Below are positions 36,308 through 44,648 of a stretch of DNA of 45,817 bases, in pieces. The notes under the pieces are model-generated. The model was given only the letters and a program-made list of their open reading frames with translations, had not been told where the DNA came from and did not search any database. Source of the stretch: a virus; the IMG/VR virus record IMGVR_UViG_3300036832_000526, positions 1 to 45,817 of that record; one strand, 5' to 3'. Position 1 is the first letter of the stretch. Each line of letters begins with the position of its first letter. A program made the translations under genes and the position numbers.

Positions 36308-37561
36308 CTACTGTTGATTTTGCTCAAGCCATTTCGACACGCTGTCGACCCAGCGCTGATTGGCGCGCTGATAGATCGGTGCGCCCTGCACACCGCGCGC
36401 CATCAGGTAGTCGTACTGATGCGGGTCGTAACCGAGCTTGCGGTAGGCGCTGATCATGTCGGGATACATCACCTCCTTCGGCACTGAGGTGCCGAAGCCG
36501 CCGAGATATTCGCCCGCAAGTTTCGACGGGTAGGTCAGATGCGGCGTGCCGCTGGTGATCACGCCTGCGGCCGGGTCGAGCTGCGAGATCGACAGGCCTG
36601 CAGCGCCGGTCGGCTGATTGAGCAGACGCGGGTCGGTGACGGCAAAGCGCGCCTCGGCAACGCTGGGGAACCCCACGTCTTGGAAGCGCCGCGTGTCCAT
36701 CGTCTTGGCGAATTTGTTGCGCGCATCGCCGGGAGCGGCGCGCAGATAATCGGCAAGCTGCGGGCTGGCAGCGCCGGGGAAATCCGCAATGGCTCCGAAA
36801 TTTGCGTTCGGCGTTTTCATCGCCCGGTTGAACGCACCGATGTCTTTCGAGCCGACCGCTGTGTTGGCCAACATGTTGGCCAGCGTGTCGGAGACGTGGT
36901 GCGAGAAATCGACAGCGCGCTCGCCCATCGCCGTGTACGGAAAATAAACCGGCTTGCCGGTGTCCTCGACCGCGTTGCGTGCTGCATTGGCAAGCCGCGA
37001 GGCAACACTCTCGCCCGACGCCCACACCGCGCCTTCCGGCGACATCGCCGCCATGTAGCCGTGACCGCCCTGCATCGGCACAGCGTTTGCCAGCGACGTG
37101 TCACCAACGGCCGTGAGATTGCTGCCAGCGACAGAACGATCACCGAGCGCAGGAAGCAGCACCCCGCCCTGCAGGTCAGAGGGTGAGACAGCTTTCTCGG
37201 CAATCGGCACATCGAGCGGGACGTGCGTTGCCGACATTTCCGCAATCGGACGCGGCAGTTTTACCTTTGAAATGCCGTGCCACATCTCGGGGATGCGTGC
37301 GCCAGCACCAAGACCGCCGACGCCTGACGGTGTGCCGACCATGTTCATCGCCATGTCGGCCGCAGGCTGGATGAGCTGATCGGTCGTGACCGGATTGTCA
37401 GGCGTTGATTGCAGCGCCTGACCCGGCACCATTGCTAATTGCGCGAGCGATTGCGCAATGCCGAGCCCCTTCGTTTTCAGATACTGGGCAAGCGGCGTTG
37501 GATCGCCGCCGAGCGGCGCAAAAACATAGTCAGTCTGGTCGGCCGAGACATCGTCAGCCAC
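36308..37561 (-). CDS. Conserved phage protein, possibly structural
   Basis: Encodes 417 residues from GTG 37561 with GAGGTGCAGCA upstream. It starts MADDVSADQTDYVFAPLGGD and has a glycine-rich section (VGTPSGVGGLGAGARIPEM), then a long globular part with NAVPMQGGHGYMAAMSPEGA, FPGAASPQLADYLRAAPGDA and RNKFAKTMDTRRFQDVGFPS, ending near PIYQRANQRWVDSVSKWLEQ. I recall similar proteins in Bradyrhizobium-type phages without known function. Its place in the late operon suggests a virion or assembly protein. Confidence 0.6.
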   Translation of the reverse strand: MADDVSADQTDYVFAPLGGDPTPLAQYLKTKGLGIAQSLAQLAMVPGQALQSTPDNPVTTDQLIQPAADMAMNMVGTPSGVGGLGAGARIPEMWHGISKVKLPRPIAEMSATHVPLDVPIAEKAVSPSDLQGGVLLPALGDRSVAGSNLTAVGDTSLANAVPMQGGHGYMAAMSPEGAVWASGESVASRLANAARNAVEDTGKPVYFPYTAMGERAVDFSHHVSDTLANMLANTAVGSKDIGAFNRAMKTPNANFGAIADFPGAASPQLADYLRAAPGDARNKFAKTMDTRRFQDVGFPSVAEARFAVTDPRLLNQPTGAAGLSISQLDPAAGVITSGTPHLTYPSKLAGEYLGGFGTSVPKEVMYPDMISAYRKLGYDPHQYDYLMARGVQGAPIYQRANQRWVDSVSKWLEQNQQ

Positions 37562-37587
37562 TGCTGCACCTCAGAACATTCTGTTCG

Positions 37588-37809
37588 TCATACGAGCAGC
37601 GGCAACATGCCGACGAGCTTGCCCATGTGGGGTAGAAGCAACCTCACAAGGATGAGCAGGCACACGAGTGCGAAGATCACCCAGATGATCTGGATAACTT
37701 TCGGCGGCAACGCCACGCCAACAACAGTGCCCAGCACCCAGATGATCAGATAGATCACAAGCGCGAGCAGGCAGATGTAAATCAGCGCGTAGATGACTGC
37801 TTCGATCAT
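37588..37809 (-). CDS. Small two-helix membrane protein, holin-like
   Basis: Encodes 73 residues from ATG 37809 with GGGAGGAGACC. Two long hydrophobic segments cover most of it: AVIYALIYICLLALVIYLII and VIQIIWVIFALVCLLILVRL, joined by a GVALPPK turn. The size and topology fit a class II holin, but similar two-helix proteins are also common in alphaproteobacterial chromosomes and prophages. The endolysin gene is 18 kb downstream in the same operon, so a lysis role is a guess. Confidence 0.55.
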   Translation of the reverse strand: MIEAVIYALIYICLLALVIYLIIWVLGTVVGVALPPKVIQIIWVIFALVCLLILVRLLLPHMGKLVGMLPLLV

Positions 37810-37824
37810 GGTCTCCTCCCTAAT

Positions 37825-38124
37825 TCACCGCTTCGGCTGTGGCCCGCTGCCTGCCGGGTACCAGACCCAGCCGTACTCGGGGAAAAACCCCCAGCCGCCT
37901 TCTGCCGGTGGCGGCTTGGCGACCAGCGTGAGCATCTGATCGACTGGCGTTTCCGGTGGCGGCTCTTCAATCGGTGGCTCTGTCGGTGGCGGCAATGGAC
38001 CGCCGCTAACAGTCAGGCCTGTGAGCCACGCATAGCCGACGATGGTGACCGGGAACGGCTGCATGTCGGCGCTTTTTTCTTTCGGATAAGCGACACCGTT
38101 GATGGTGATCGGAACGACTGACAT
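37825..38124 (-). CDS. Proline-rich hypothetical protein
   Basis: Encodes 99 residues from ATG 38124 with AAGGAGATGAGGAA. A short N-terminal beta region (VVPITINGVAYPKEKSADM, VTIVGYAWLTGLTVSGGPLP) is followed by a Pro/Glu-rich linker (PPPTEPPIEEPPPETP) and an aromatic end (GGWGFFPEYGWVWYPAGSGP). I recognise the pattern only loosely as a phage small protein. It may be a minor virion or host-surface related protein; no evidence decides. Confidence 0.5.
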   Translation of the reverse strand: MSVVPITINGVAYPKEKSADMQPFPVTIVGYAWLTGLTVSGGPLPPPTEPPIEEPPPETPVDQMLTLVAKPPPAEGGWGFFPEYGWVWYPAGSGPQPKR

Positions 38125-38182
38125 TTCCTCATCTCCTTGGCCTGCACTGGTGAGACGACCGGGTCAGCAGGCGATGACGCAG

Positions 38183-38404
38183 TCACCGTTTCTTTTGCTC
38201 GACGGGCGCACTCGGCGCGCACGCCTTCTGCAGCTCCTGAATGAGTTGGTCGCGCTGTTCGTCGCGGCGCTGATTTGCCTGCGACACGCCGTGAAAGACC
38301 CAGACCAGCACGACAATGAACATCACGTTGACGACGACCAGCGCGAGCGCGAGCGGCTGCGACTTGAGGCTCTCCGCGACAGTCAGCGCAATTTTTTTGA
38401 CCAC
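38183..38404 (-). CDS. Small single-span membrane protein
   Basis: Encodes 73 residues from GTG 38404 with GGAGACGCAAC. One transmembrane helix (LALALVVVNVMFIVVLVWVF) is followed by a charged helix (QANQRRDEQRDQLIQELQKA) and a Cys/Lys-rich tail. The layout (N-terminal anchor plus a soluble coiled helix) resembles an i-spanin (Rz) in outline, though it is short. Similar proteins are frequent in alphaproteobacterial phages and are usually labelled hypothetical. Confidence 0.6.
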   Translation of the reverse strand: MVKKIALTVAESLKSQPLALALVVVNVMFIVVLVWVFHGVSQANQRRDEQRDQLIQELQKACAPSAPVEQKKR

Positions 38405-38417
38405 GTTGCGTCTCCGC

Positions 38418-39950
38418 TCATGTCGTGACGAACGTCCCGTTCGCTGTGAATGTGTGGATGGTGTTGCCGCCCGCCGTTGTGATCACGCCACCGGTCGCCC
38501 GTGCCGTGGTGCCAGCGTATGAAATGATGAACACACCACTGCCGCCGTTGGTGCGACCGCCGCCGCCGTTGCCGGTGTTCGCAGCACCAGCAGCACCGCC
38601 GCCATCGCCACCCTTGCTGTAGACAACTGCTGCGCCGGAAATTGATGACGACACACCAGCGCCGCCCGCGCCCGAAGCGCCGTTGACACCATTGGCTCCC
38701 ACAGCGGACGCGCCACCACCGCCAGCGCCCCAACCCACGCCACCAGAGCCAGACGAATAACTGGCCCCGCCAGCATTGCCTTGCCCGGCAGTGCCTGCTC
38801 CCCCTACTCCACCGCTCACGCCATTTGTGCCGCCGCCGCCGCCTGACCCACCGAGCGCTCCGTTGTAAGCGCCGTAGCCGCCACCGCCGCCGCCACCAAG
38901 CGCTGTCACGCCTAACCCGGTGGTGTTGCCGCCATTGCCGCCATTGCCGCCAGCATTGGTGCCCAACCCCGCGCCGCCAGCGCCGACGACAATCGGATAG
39001 GAGCCGCTCAGGTTCGCGGCGCTGCCTGACAGAAGGCCACCAGCACCGCCGCCCGCATCATTTGCGCCGCCACCACCGCCGCCACCGACCGCGAGATAAT
39101 CGACGTTGAGCGGCGTTGGCGGTGAAACGCCGTTGGAAAACAAACCGGACGCCGTGAAAGTATGGATGGTGTAACCGCCAGCGGAGGTGACAGTGCCGCC
39201 GCTCGCTTTCTGCGAGCCGCGATAGGCGATGATCACAACGCCGTTGCCACCCTTGGCACCTATGCGAACAGCGCCAGAAGCACCGTCCTGACCAGCGCCG
39301 CCACCACCGCCGCCTAAACCATCTGTCCCGGCAGTGCCGACCGCGTTGGTGCCACCAGCGCCACCACCACCGGCACCGCCAGCACCGCCAGCCGTGTTTG
39401 GACCACAACCGCCGCCACCACCACCGGCATAGGTGACAGCCGCGCCGCTGATTGACGACGAGCCGCCAGCACCGCCAGCACCGCCGACGCTGGTGCCGGT
39501 GGCCCCAACCCCGGTCTTGCCACCACCGCCGCCACTGCCACGGTTGTTGGCAATGCCAGCGCCACCAGAATTTCCTTGACCGGCAGTGCCTGTGCCGGGC
39601 GTTGTCACAAACCAAGTGCCGCCACCGCCCGAGCCGCCGTTGCCAGCAGCAACAGTATTGCCACCACCGCCGCCACCCTTCGCAACCAGCGACTGGAATG
39701 AACTGTCGGCACCGTTACCCCCTTCATAGGGGCTTGTGCTTGGCCCGGCAAAACCGCCAGCACCGACAACAACGGCAAGGTTGCCAACCGGGATTGGCAG
39801 CGCAGTGCCTGCCAGCATGCCGCCAGCACCACCGCCAGCGCCGCCAAACGAACCGCCCGTGCCCGCGCCGCCACCACCACCGGCAACGACAAGGTAATCC
39901 ACGGCGGGGATAAAAGAGGGAGCGAAAATTGATGACAGGCCGGGCAGCAT
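38418..39950 (-). CDS. Glycine-rich tail fibre tip or adhesin
   Basis: Encodes 510 residues of which a very large fraction is Gly, in long runs (DYLVVAGGGGGAGTGGS, DYLAVGGGGGGGANDAGG). Two modules are visible: each starts VDYL-V-GGGGGG and ends with a near-identical segment (TVTSAGGYTIHTFTASGLF and VITTAGGNTIHTFTANGTF). Such glycine-rich domains are common in phage receptor-binding tips and may form polyglycine-II sandwiches, as in the S16-type adhesin. The tail fibre gene is directly upstream. It probably contacts the host surface. Confidence 0.7.
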   Translation of the reverse strand: MLPGLSSIFAPSFIPAVDYLVVAGGGGGAGTGGSFGGAGGGAGGMLAGTALPIPVGNLAVVVGAGGFAGPSTSPYEGGNGADSSFQSLVAKGGGGGGNTVAAGNGGSGGGGTWFVTTPGTGTAGQGNSGGAGIANNRGSGGGGGKTGVGATGTSVGGAGGAGGSSSISGAAVTYAGGGGGGCGPNTAGGAGGAGGGGAGGTNAVGTAGTDGLGGGGGGAGQDGASGAVRIGAKGGNGVVIIAYRGSQKASGGTVTSAGGYTIHTFTASGLFSNGVSPPTPLNVDYLAVGGGGGGGANDAGGGAGGLLSGSAANLSGSYPIVVGAGGAGLGTNAGGNGGNGGNTTGLGVTALGGGGGGGYGAYNGALGGSGGGGGTNGVSGGVGGAGTAGQGNAGGASYSSGSGGVGWGAGGGGASAVGANGVNGASGAGGAGVSSSISGAAVVYSKGGDGGGAAGAANTGNGGGGRTNGGSGVFIISYAGTTARATGGVITTAGGNTIHTFTANGTFVTT

Positions 39951-41312
39951 TTAACGCATGTCCGCTACAAAGACGCACTCAATTTCGGTTGCTGATTTCA
40001 CCGCATAGGAGAGAAGATCAACGGCATTCGCTGCGGTGGACAGCACCGGCTTCACACCGGCCGGGAATTTTAAGTTCGTGCCCCACCCCGTGACGGTGCA
40101 GTTGCCCGTCGAGTTCTGAACCAAATAAATGACGCCCTTCTGGCCGGGCTTCGCGTTTGTAGGATTGCTCAACGTGCAGCCGACGCCTGTCAGCGTCCAG
40201 ACGTAGTCGATTGCCGCGTTGAAATCGGGTGCGAAAGCTGTGTTGTTATTAGCAACCGGCACTGCTGCCGCCCACACCCGGTCTGCGGTGAGAATTTTAT
40301 TGGCGGTGTTCGACAGAAAATCCGCTGACGATGCGATGGCTGACGCCGCCATCTTGATGAACGAAACGATGCCGTTCGCAATATTCGTGACCGGCTGCGC
40401 CAGCACGAACGCTGTGGTCGCGAGGCTGTTGGAATTGTCGTTGACCGCAGGTGTCGGGGCGGTCGGATTGCCGCCGAAAGCTGGCGAGTTAACCGGTGCA
40501 CGCGAGGTGTCGGTCGGATGAACGTGATCGCCGCGCGCAAATGTCAGCGATGTACCGGGCGCTACCGCGCCATCCATCGCCGGGTTTGCTGCCGAAGCCT
40601 GCCCGGCAAACCACTGGCTGTTGATCATCTTGGTCGAGTTGTCGTTGGCCGGAGGCGGTGGCGCGGTCGGCGTATTGACGAAGCCGGGATTGCCGCTCGA
40701 CGGCACCTTCTCGTTGTCGAGTTCATTCAAGGCCGACTGCACATCGGTTGCCGCGATATTGCCCGCAGGCACGTTGGCGATGTCGGCAGCGGTTGCACCG
40801 CCGCCGCCAGTTGCGGCTGTGATCGCGTCGTCAACGTATTTCTTGTTCGCTGCCTGTTGATCAGCCGTAGGAGCGGCGGGTAGCACCAACGGCCCGGTCA
40901 TGCTGTCACCAGCCTTCGCCACCCTGCTGTTGGCATTGGTCGTCAGCGTGGCGTCGGCCGCTTGGAAAGCCGTGGTGACGTTTGCATCACCCGTGTCGGC
41001 GTAAGCCTTTATGGTGGCATCGCTGGAGTACACATCCCAGTTGGCGGCATTGAATGCGCCCGGCAGGATCGCCGCCTTGGCGCGATAGAGTGCACTCGCC
41101 TGCCAGACAAAATCACCGGCCGCGTACTGCGCGCGCGCATCGAAATAGCGCACCGGCAGCAGCGGCTCCGGCACGCCGGTCGTCGATGCATTGGCGTCAC
41201 CGACAGCGATCTGCCGGTTGGCGGTGTTGACCGCGATCTCACCGGGCTCAATCGTCGCCGGGAATGCGCGCGTCGGGTCCGATGTGCGTCGATGCCGATA
41301 TTGCGAAGCCAT
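39951..41312 (-). CDS. Tail fibre protein
   Basis: Encodes 453 residues from ATG 41312 with AGAGGAG upstream. The N-terminus (HRRTSDPTRAFPATIEPGEI, AVNTANRQIAVGDAN) and the carbohydrate-binding-like segment AQYAAGDFVWQASALYRAKA precede repeated fibre motifs: AKAGDSMTGPLVLPAAPTAD, then AANKKYVDDAI, and the related NPTAPTPAVNDNSNSLATTA. These are standard phage tail fibre repeat modules. The C-terminus is a beta-rich region (VWTLTGVGCTLSNPTNAKPG). The glycine-rich adhesin gene follows with no gap. Confidence 0.75.
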   Translation of the reverse strand: MASQYRHRRTSDPTRAFPATIEPGEIAVNTANRQIAVGDANASTTGVPEPLLPVRYFDARAQYAAGDFVWQASALYRAKAAILPGAFNAANWDVYSSDATIKAYADTGDANVTTAFQAADATLTTNANSRVAKAGDSMTGPLVLPAAPTADQQAANKKYVDDAITAATGGGGATAADIANVPAGNIAATDVQSALNELDNEKVPSSGNPGFVNTPTAPPPPANDNSTKMINSQWFAGQASAANPAMDGAVAPGTSLTFARGDHVHPTDTSRAPVNSPAFGGNPTAPTPAVNDNSNSLATTAFVLAQPVTNIANGIVSFIKMAASAIASSADFLSNTANKILTADRVWAAAVPVANNNTAFAPDFNAAIDYVWTLTGVGCTLSNPTNAKPGQKGVIYLVQNSTGNCTVTGWGTNLKFPAGVKPVLSTAANAVDLLSYAVKSATEIECVFVADMR

Positions 41313-41314
41313 GA

Positions 41315-41533
41315 TCAATCACTCCTCTTAATCTCCGGTGTGGCTGGCATGGGCACTGCTTCGGTGGTGGTGTTGGTTTCGTAGTTTTTGATGACTTGGT
41401 CGGCGGCGTTGTAAGCACCCATCGCACCGAGCAGCCCGCGCTGTACGTTCATGTGAACGGCTGTTGGCGGCAGCGGGACCTGCGCCGTCGCCAACAGCTC
41501 GCGGATTGTTTTGCCACTCGGTAAAATCATCAT
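41315..41533 (-). CDS. Small hypothetical protein in tail fibre cluster
   Basis: Encodes 72 residues (MMILPSGKTIRELLATAQVP, then HMNVQRGLLGAMGAYNAADQ). ATG 41533 overlaps the preceding stop region; ATG 41530 is also possible. It is mostly helical with a flexible end (TTTEAVPMPATPEIKRSD). I recognise no family. The surrounding genes are tail fibre components, so a chaperone or minor tail role is possible. Confidence 0.5.
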   Translation of the reverse strand: MMILPSGKTIRELLATAQVPLPPTAVHMNVQRGLLGAMGAYNAADQVIKNYETNTTTEAVPMPATPEIKRSD

Positions 41534-41871
41534 TCGTCCTTGGATGTCTCGACGTGCGGCGCGGCTGCGGTGTCGTGATCAGCCGGTTCGGGCGGCGCGC
41601 CTTCAGCGTGTTCAGGCTCAGGCGGCGGCGTTCCGACTACGTCTCCACCCGGCGCGCTTTCCGGGTTCGGCGCGAACGGGTCGTGCGTTTCTTCTTTTTT
41701 GGGCGCTTGCGCTGGTTGCGCAGTGTCATGCTTCTTCTCCTCGTGCTTGTTGGTCTCGTGCTTGTGTGTCGTCACTGGTTTTTTCCTCTGTGGTTTGCGT
41801 TTGACCGCGCGCCGTTTTTTGCGGCGAGGGCCAGATACCCGGCGTGTTGTTTTTTTCTTTTTGCTTTTCAT
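41530..41871 (-). CDS. Charged low-complexity protein
   Basis: Encodes 113 residues from ATG 41871 (ATGA overlap with the upstream gene). The first 45 residues are extremely basic (MKSKKKKTTRRVSGPRRKKR), and the rest is acidic, Pro- and His-rich (KHETNKHEEKKHDTAQPAQA, APGGDVVGTPPPEPEHAEG). It is probably disordered and may bind DNA or form complexes. It has no known domain. The A-rich codons differ from neighbouring genes. Confidence 0.5.
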   Translation of the reverse strand: MKSKKKKTTRRVSGPRRKKRRAVKRKPQRKKPVTTHKHETNKHEEKKHDTAQPAQAPKKEETHDPFAPNPESAPGGDVVGTPPPEPEHAEGAPPEPADHDTAAAPHVETSKDE

Positions 41872-42311
41872 TTTCGCTTCGACGATTTTTTGTGATCGGC
41901 GTGTCCGCTGCGCGCTTCGGCGGTGAACGTGAACGTCAATTCGTTGCTCGATTGCGCACCGTTGCGCACGCTGACGGGACATTCAGCCGGGACGACGAAC
42001 AGCGACGGCTTGACCCCCGTCGACACCTGCGTGTCGGAGATAAACGTGGTGGGCTCGTCATGACCGTCGAACACGATGACGCTGTCGGCGGTAAAGCCGG
42101 TGCCATCGACAATCATTGTCACGTCTGGGCCACCAGACACTGCGGTGTCGGGGGCCAGCTCGTTGACCTCCGGGGCCGCGCCAGAGCCAGCGCCGCCACC
42201 ATCACCGCCACTCGTCGAGATTTGATCTTCGTGGTCGACAGTGACGACGACCTTGGCCGGGCCGGTGATTGTGACCGACTTGCCTGTATCAACCTCAATT
42301 GTAACAGCCAT
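41868..42311 (-). CDS. IPT/TIG-domain protein in tail cluster
   Basis: Encodes 147 residues from ATG 42311 with GAAGGAGGAGATC. Residues about 50-130 (PEVNELAPDTAVSGGPDVTM, IVDGTGFTADSVIVFDGHDE, PTTFISDTQVSTGVKPSLF) have the beta-sandwich pattern of an IPT/TIG immunoglobulin-like domain. Such domains occur on phage virions, where they may bind the host surface or stabilise fibres. The basic C-terminus (HADHKKSSKRK) overlaps the next gene (ATGA). Confidence 0.65.
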   Translation of the reverse strand: MAVTIEVDTGKSVTITGPAKVVVTVDHEDQISTSGGDGGGAGSGAAPEVNELAPDTAVSGGPDVTMIVDGTGFTADSVIVFDGHDEPTTFISDTQVSTGVKPSLFVVPAECPVSVRNGAQSSNELTFTFTAEARSGHADHKKSSKRK

Positions 42312-42322
42312 GATCTCCTCCT

Positions 42323-42559
42323 TCAGAATGTGCCGCCGTCGATCTTGTCGAACACGACCCACGCCGCGTTCTGGCGCACATACGGTTTGCCATCGCTGGG
42401 TGCTTCGCTGACGCCACCACCGCCGCCCGAGCCACCGAGCTGGAACATGGTGTCGATTGATTTGTTGGCGGTCGGCGGATTGACAGTGACAACGCCGTCA
42501 CCGATGTCGGCCGGGTCAGCCACCGGCACAAAGCGCGCAACTCGCAGACACTGGGTCAT
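42323..42559 (-). CDS. Small tail-associated protein
   Basis: Encodes 78 residues from ATG 42559 (ATGA overlap). A beta-like N-terminus (MTQCLRVARFVPVADPADIG), a Gly-rich linker (GGSGGGGGVSEAPSDGKPY) and the ending VRQNAAWVVFDKIDGGTF are visible. The EAP-DGKPYVRQN-AWV pattern is common near the ends of phage tail fibre and collar proteins. It probably accompanies the main fibre encoded upstream. Confidence 0.6.
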   Translation of the reverse strand: MTQCLRVARFVPVADPADIGDGVVTVNPPTANKSIDTMFQLGGSGGGGGVSEAPSDGKPYVRQNAAWVVFDKIDGGTF

Positions 42560-43953
42560 GATGCGGGCGCTCCCGGCTGATACCAGACCGCCCACAGATG
42601 CGCGTCAGCCGAAGGGGCAACCGCCATGTGCAACGTCGCGCCGGTCGCGGTGAAATCAATGCCCGGCTCCTGCACGATGCCGTCGAGCGAAAGGAGCAGC
42701 TCTGGCGTGGCGCTGACCGCCGCGTCGGTCGGCAATCCGCTGTTCGGGTCGATGTACTGCAGCGGGAAATCGGTGAGTGTGCCATCAGGCGCGAGCGGCT
42801 CTATTTTGAAGGCGTTGACCGAGCCCGGCGCGAGCTTGCCCGCAGGCACCAGCAAATCCCATTGCACGATGGAGCCAGCAGCGAGTGGGTCGACGATGGT
42901 CAGTGAATTGGCAACCGCGTCGATAGTGTAGTCGGCATCGGCCAAGCGCACGCCGTTGACGAACACGCTCGACGGTGAAACCCCGACGACCGGCGAGCCG
43001 CCGTTCTCATCGGGACCGGAGAACACAGTCTGGCCAGCGGTCGCGACGTAGGTGAAGCGGCTCTCGAACGCCGCCGTCAGCGTGGCGGGCTGCGACCAAT
43101 CGGTGCCGTTCCAGACATTGAGTGTGTTCGAGGTGTTGTCGTAATAGAGCGAGCCCGCTGCCAGCGGGTTGGGCACGGGCTGGCCGGTTGCCGGATTGGT
43201 ACTGCCCGGCAGCGGCGGTGTGTCCCACGCGCCGAGATAATAAAAGGCGGTCGCGCCAACGAGATTGTAGGCCTGCAACGCCCACCACTTGGCCGACCAC
43301 AAACCGGCAACGCCGCCAGCAACCGGCTGATAGTAGAGCCCTGACGGGAACGGCGTGCCCGCAATGTAGGCCGGAGCTTCGGCCGCGTTGACGATGGGAC
43401 CGGCGAGATACTCGGCCCATTGCAGCGCCTCGTTCTTGGCGGCGATGGCGTTGTCGGATTGTGCCTTGGCGTAGTCCGCCCAGTTTTCGGCGTCGGTGCT
43501 TTCGGTGTCGAGTGTCGCTGCGACCGTGATGATGTAGTCGGCGCTGCGCTGCACCTTCGTCATCAGCGCGCCGACACCGCTGGCGAGCTGCCGCGCAACA
43601 TCGACAGCACGCAGCGCATCGTCGGCCGAGAGCTGCGCGTTGCGCTCACTCTCCAGCGCGTTCGATGCGGTGCCGACGATGTTGTGTTTGATCGGTTCAA
43701 GTTCGCTGGCGATGTCACCAACGATCTGCGCGCGCAGACCCGGGAGCAGTTGCTCTTCACCGACCAGCCCGTTGCGCAGCAGTCCGTCATCGCGGCGCAG
43801 ATCGTTGAGCGCGGCTTGCGTGGTGCGGATGGCGTCGATCAGCTCAAAAAATTGCGCGTCCAGTCGGTCGCCGGGTACCGGTTCACGGGGACGTGATTTC
43901 TGCCAGTCGGTAAACGAGAACAAGCGGCTGGGCCGCTTAATGATCGTCGTCAC
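42556..43953 (-). CDS. Tail fibre or tail spike protein, virion-attached
   Basis: Encodes 465 residues from GTG 43953. The N-terminus (FSFTDWQKSRPREPVPGDRL, DAQFFELIDAIRTTQAALND) matches the virion-binding end of tail fibre proteins in podoviruses of alphaproteobacteria, as I remember them. It is followed by a coiled-coil section (SADDALRAVDVARQLASGVG, AKAQSDNAIAAKNEALQWAE) and beta-rich domains (GSLYYDNTSNTLNVWNGTDW, SPSSVFVNGVRLADADYTID). First gene of the late operon. The ribosome binding site before the GTG is weak. Confidence 0.7.
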   Translation of the reverse strand: MTTIIKRPSRLFSFTDWQKSRPREPVPGDRLDAQFFELIDAIRTTQAALNDLRRDDGLLRNGLVGEEQLLPGLRAQIVGDIASELEPIKHNIVGTASNALESERNAQLSADDALRAVDVARQLASGVGALMTKVQRSADYIITVAATLDTESTDAENWADYAKAQSDNAIAAKNEALQWAEYLAGPIVNAAEAPAYIAGTPFPSGLYYQPVAGGVAGLWSAKWWALQAYNLVGATAFYYLGAWDTPPLPGSTNPATGQPVPNPLAAGSLYYDNTSNTLNVWNGTDWSQPATLTAAFESRFTYVATAGQTVFSGPDENGGSPVVGVSPSSVFVNGVRLADADYTIDAVANSLTIVDPLAAGSIVQWDLLVPAGKLAPGSVNAFKIEPLAPDGTLTDFPLQYIDPNSGLPTDAAVSATPELLLSLDGIVQEPGIDFTATGATLHMAVAPSADAHLWAVWYQPGAPAS

Positions 43954-44195
43954 GGGGGGATGTGCGAGCTTCCCGTCGAAATTCGGCGCTGGAAGCCTTA
44001 GAGCGCTGCCCTGCCGGGGGCGTGACGAGCGTTAACCTTGTACACCCGGTCTCACCAAACGGGAAGCGCTATGGGAGCACCCCACCTAGCCCGAGTGTAT
44101 TACGACGTATACACTTTGAGTGTTTTCAAGGCGTGAATGTTCCCAAACTTTAAGTAACGTCATCTGTGCGCCGCAACTGGAGGGTGAGTTAGAAT
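43954..44195. other. Divergent intergenic control region
   Basis: These 242 bases separate the late - operon from the + regulator operon and should hold promoters for both. I see an inverted repeat at 44094-44115 and a smaller ACACT/AGTGT one next to it, but no clear -35/-10 pair on either strand. No open frame here looks real. Confidence 0.5.
44094..44115. promoter_or_regulatory. Inverted repeat AGTGTAT-N8-ATACACT
   Basis: Perfect seven-base arms around eight bases, in the middle of the divergent region between late and regulator operons. The size fits a dimeric repressor site, possibly for one of the HTH proteins encoded directly downstream (44196, 44649 or 45426). Confidence 0.6.
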
Positions 44196-44612
44196 ATGCC
44201 AAAGTTATTTCCCATCAACATCGAGGTCGAGGAGCTGGCGGTTGGCAAAGTGATGCGGCTGCTCAACTCGACACCCGGCGTTGCCAAGCTGCATCTCGAT
44301 CTCGAACACAAAAACAACAAGCTCAACGGCGGCACACCGCGCGGACCCTACGCACCGCGCAAGCAGCCGGTGTCTCTGGAAGAAACCGGCGAAGAGGTGG
44401 TCGGCAAGGCGCTGTACGCCAAGTCACCGATGACCGTCAGCGAGCTGCGTGAAAAATTTCTGGAGCAAGGCCGCTCAAAATCGTCGATCAGCTCGGTCGT
44501 CCACACCATGAAAAACAATGGCGATCTCGTCTCTGGTCCTGACGGCTACTCGCTCAGCAAAAAAATGCGCGACCGCATGCGGCACAAAAAATCCAACAAG
44601 AAAAAAAGATAA
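44196..44612 (+). CDS. Basic winged-helix-like regulator candidate
   Basis: Encodes 138 residues from ATG 44196; GGAGGG lies rather far upstream (44180-44185). Residues about 78-122 (SPMTVSELREKFLEQGRSKS, SISSVVHTMKNNGDLVSGPD, GYSL) have the order of a winged helix, and the C-terminus is very Lys/Arg-rich (RMRHKKSNKKKR). It is the first gene of the right-hand + operon and faces an inverted repeat. A DNA-binding regulator is likely; the target is unknown. Confidence 0.6.
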   Translation: MPKLFPINIEVEELAVGKVMRLLNSTPGVAKLHLDLEHKNNKLNGGTPRGPYAPRKQPVSLEETGEEVVGKALYAKSPMTVSELREKFLEQGRSKSSISSVVHTMKNNGDLVSGPDGYSLSKKMRDRMRHKKSNKKKR

Positions 44613-44648
44613 GTCTCACTCCCGACAACCATCTACGGAGATTGATCG

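Noticed and set aside
44080-44110. On the - strand TAATACACTCGGGCTAGG resembles a T7-type RNA polymerase promoter.
   Set aside because: The match is partial, it overlaps the inverted repeat, and no single-subunit RNA polymerase gene is present in the window.
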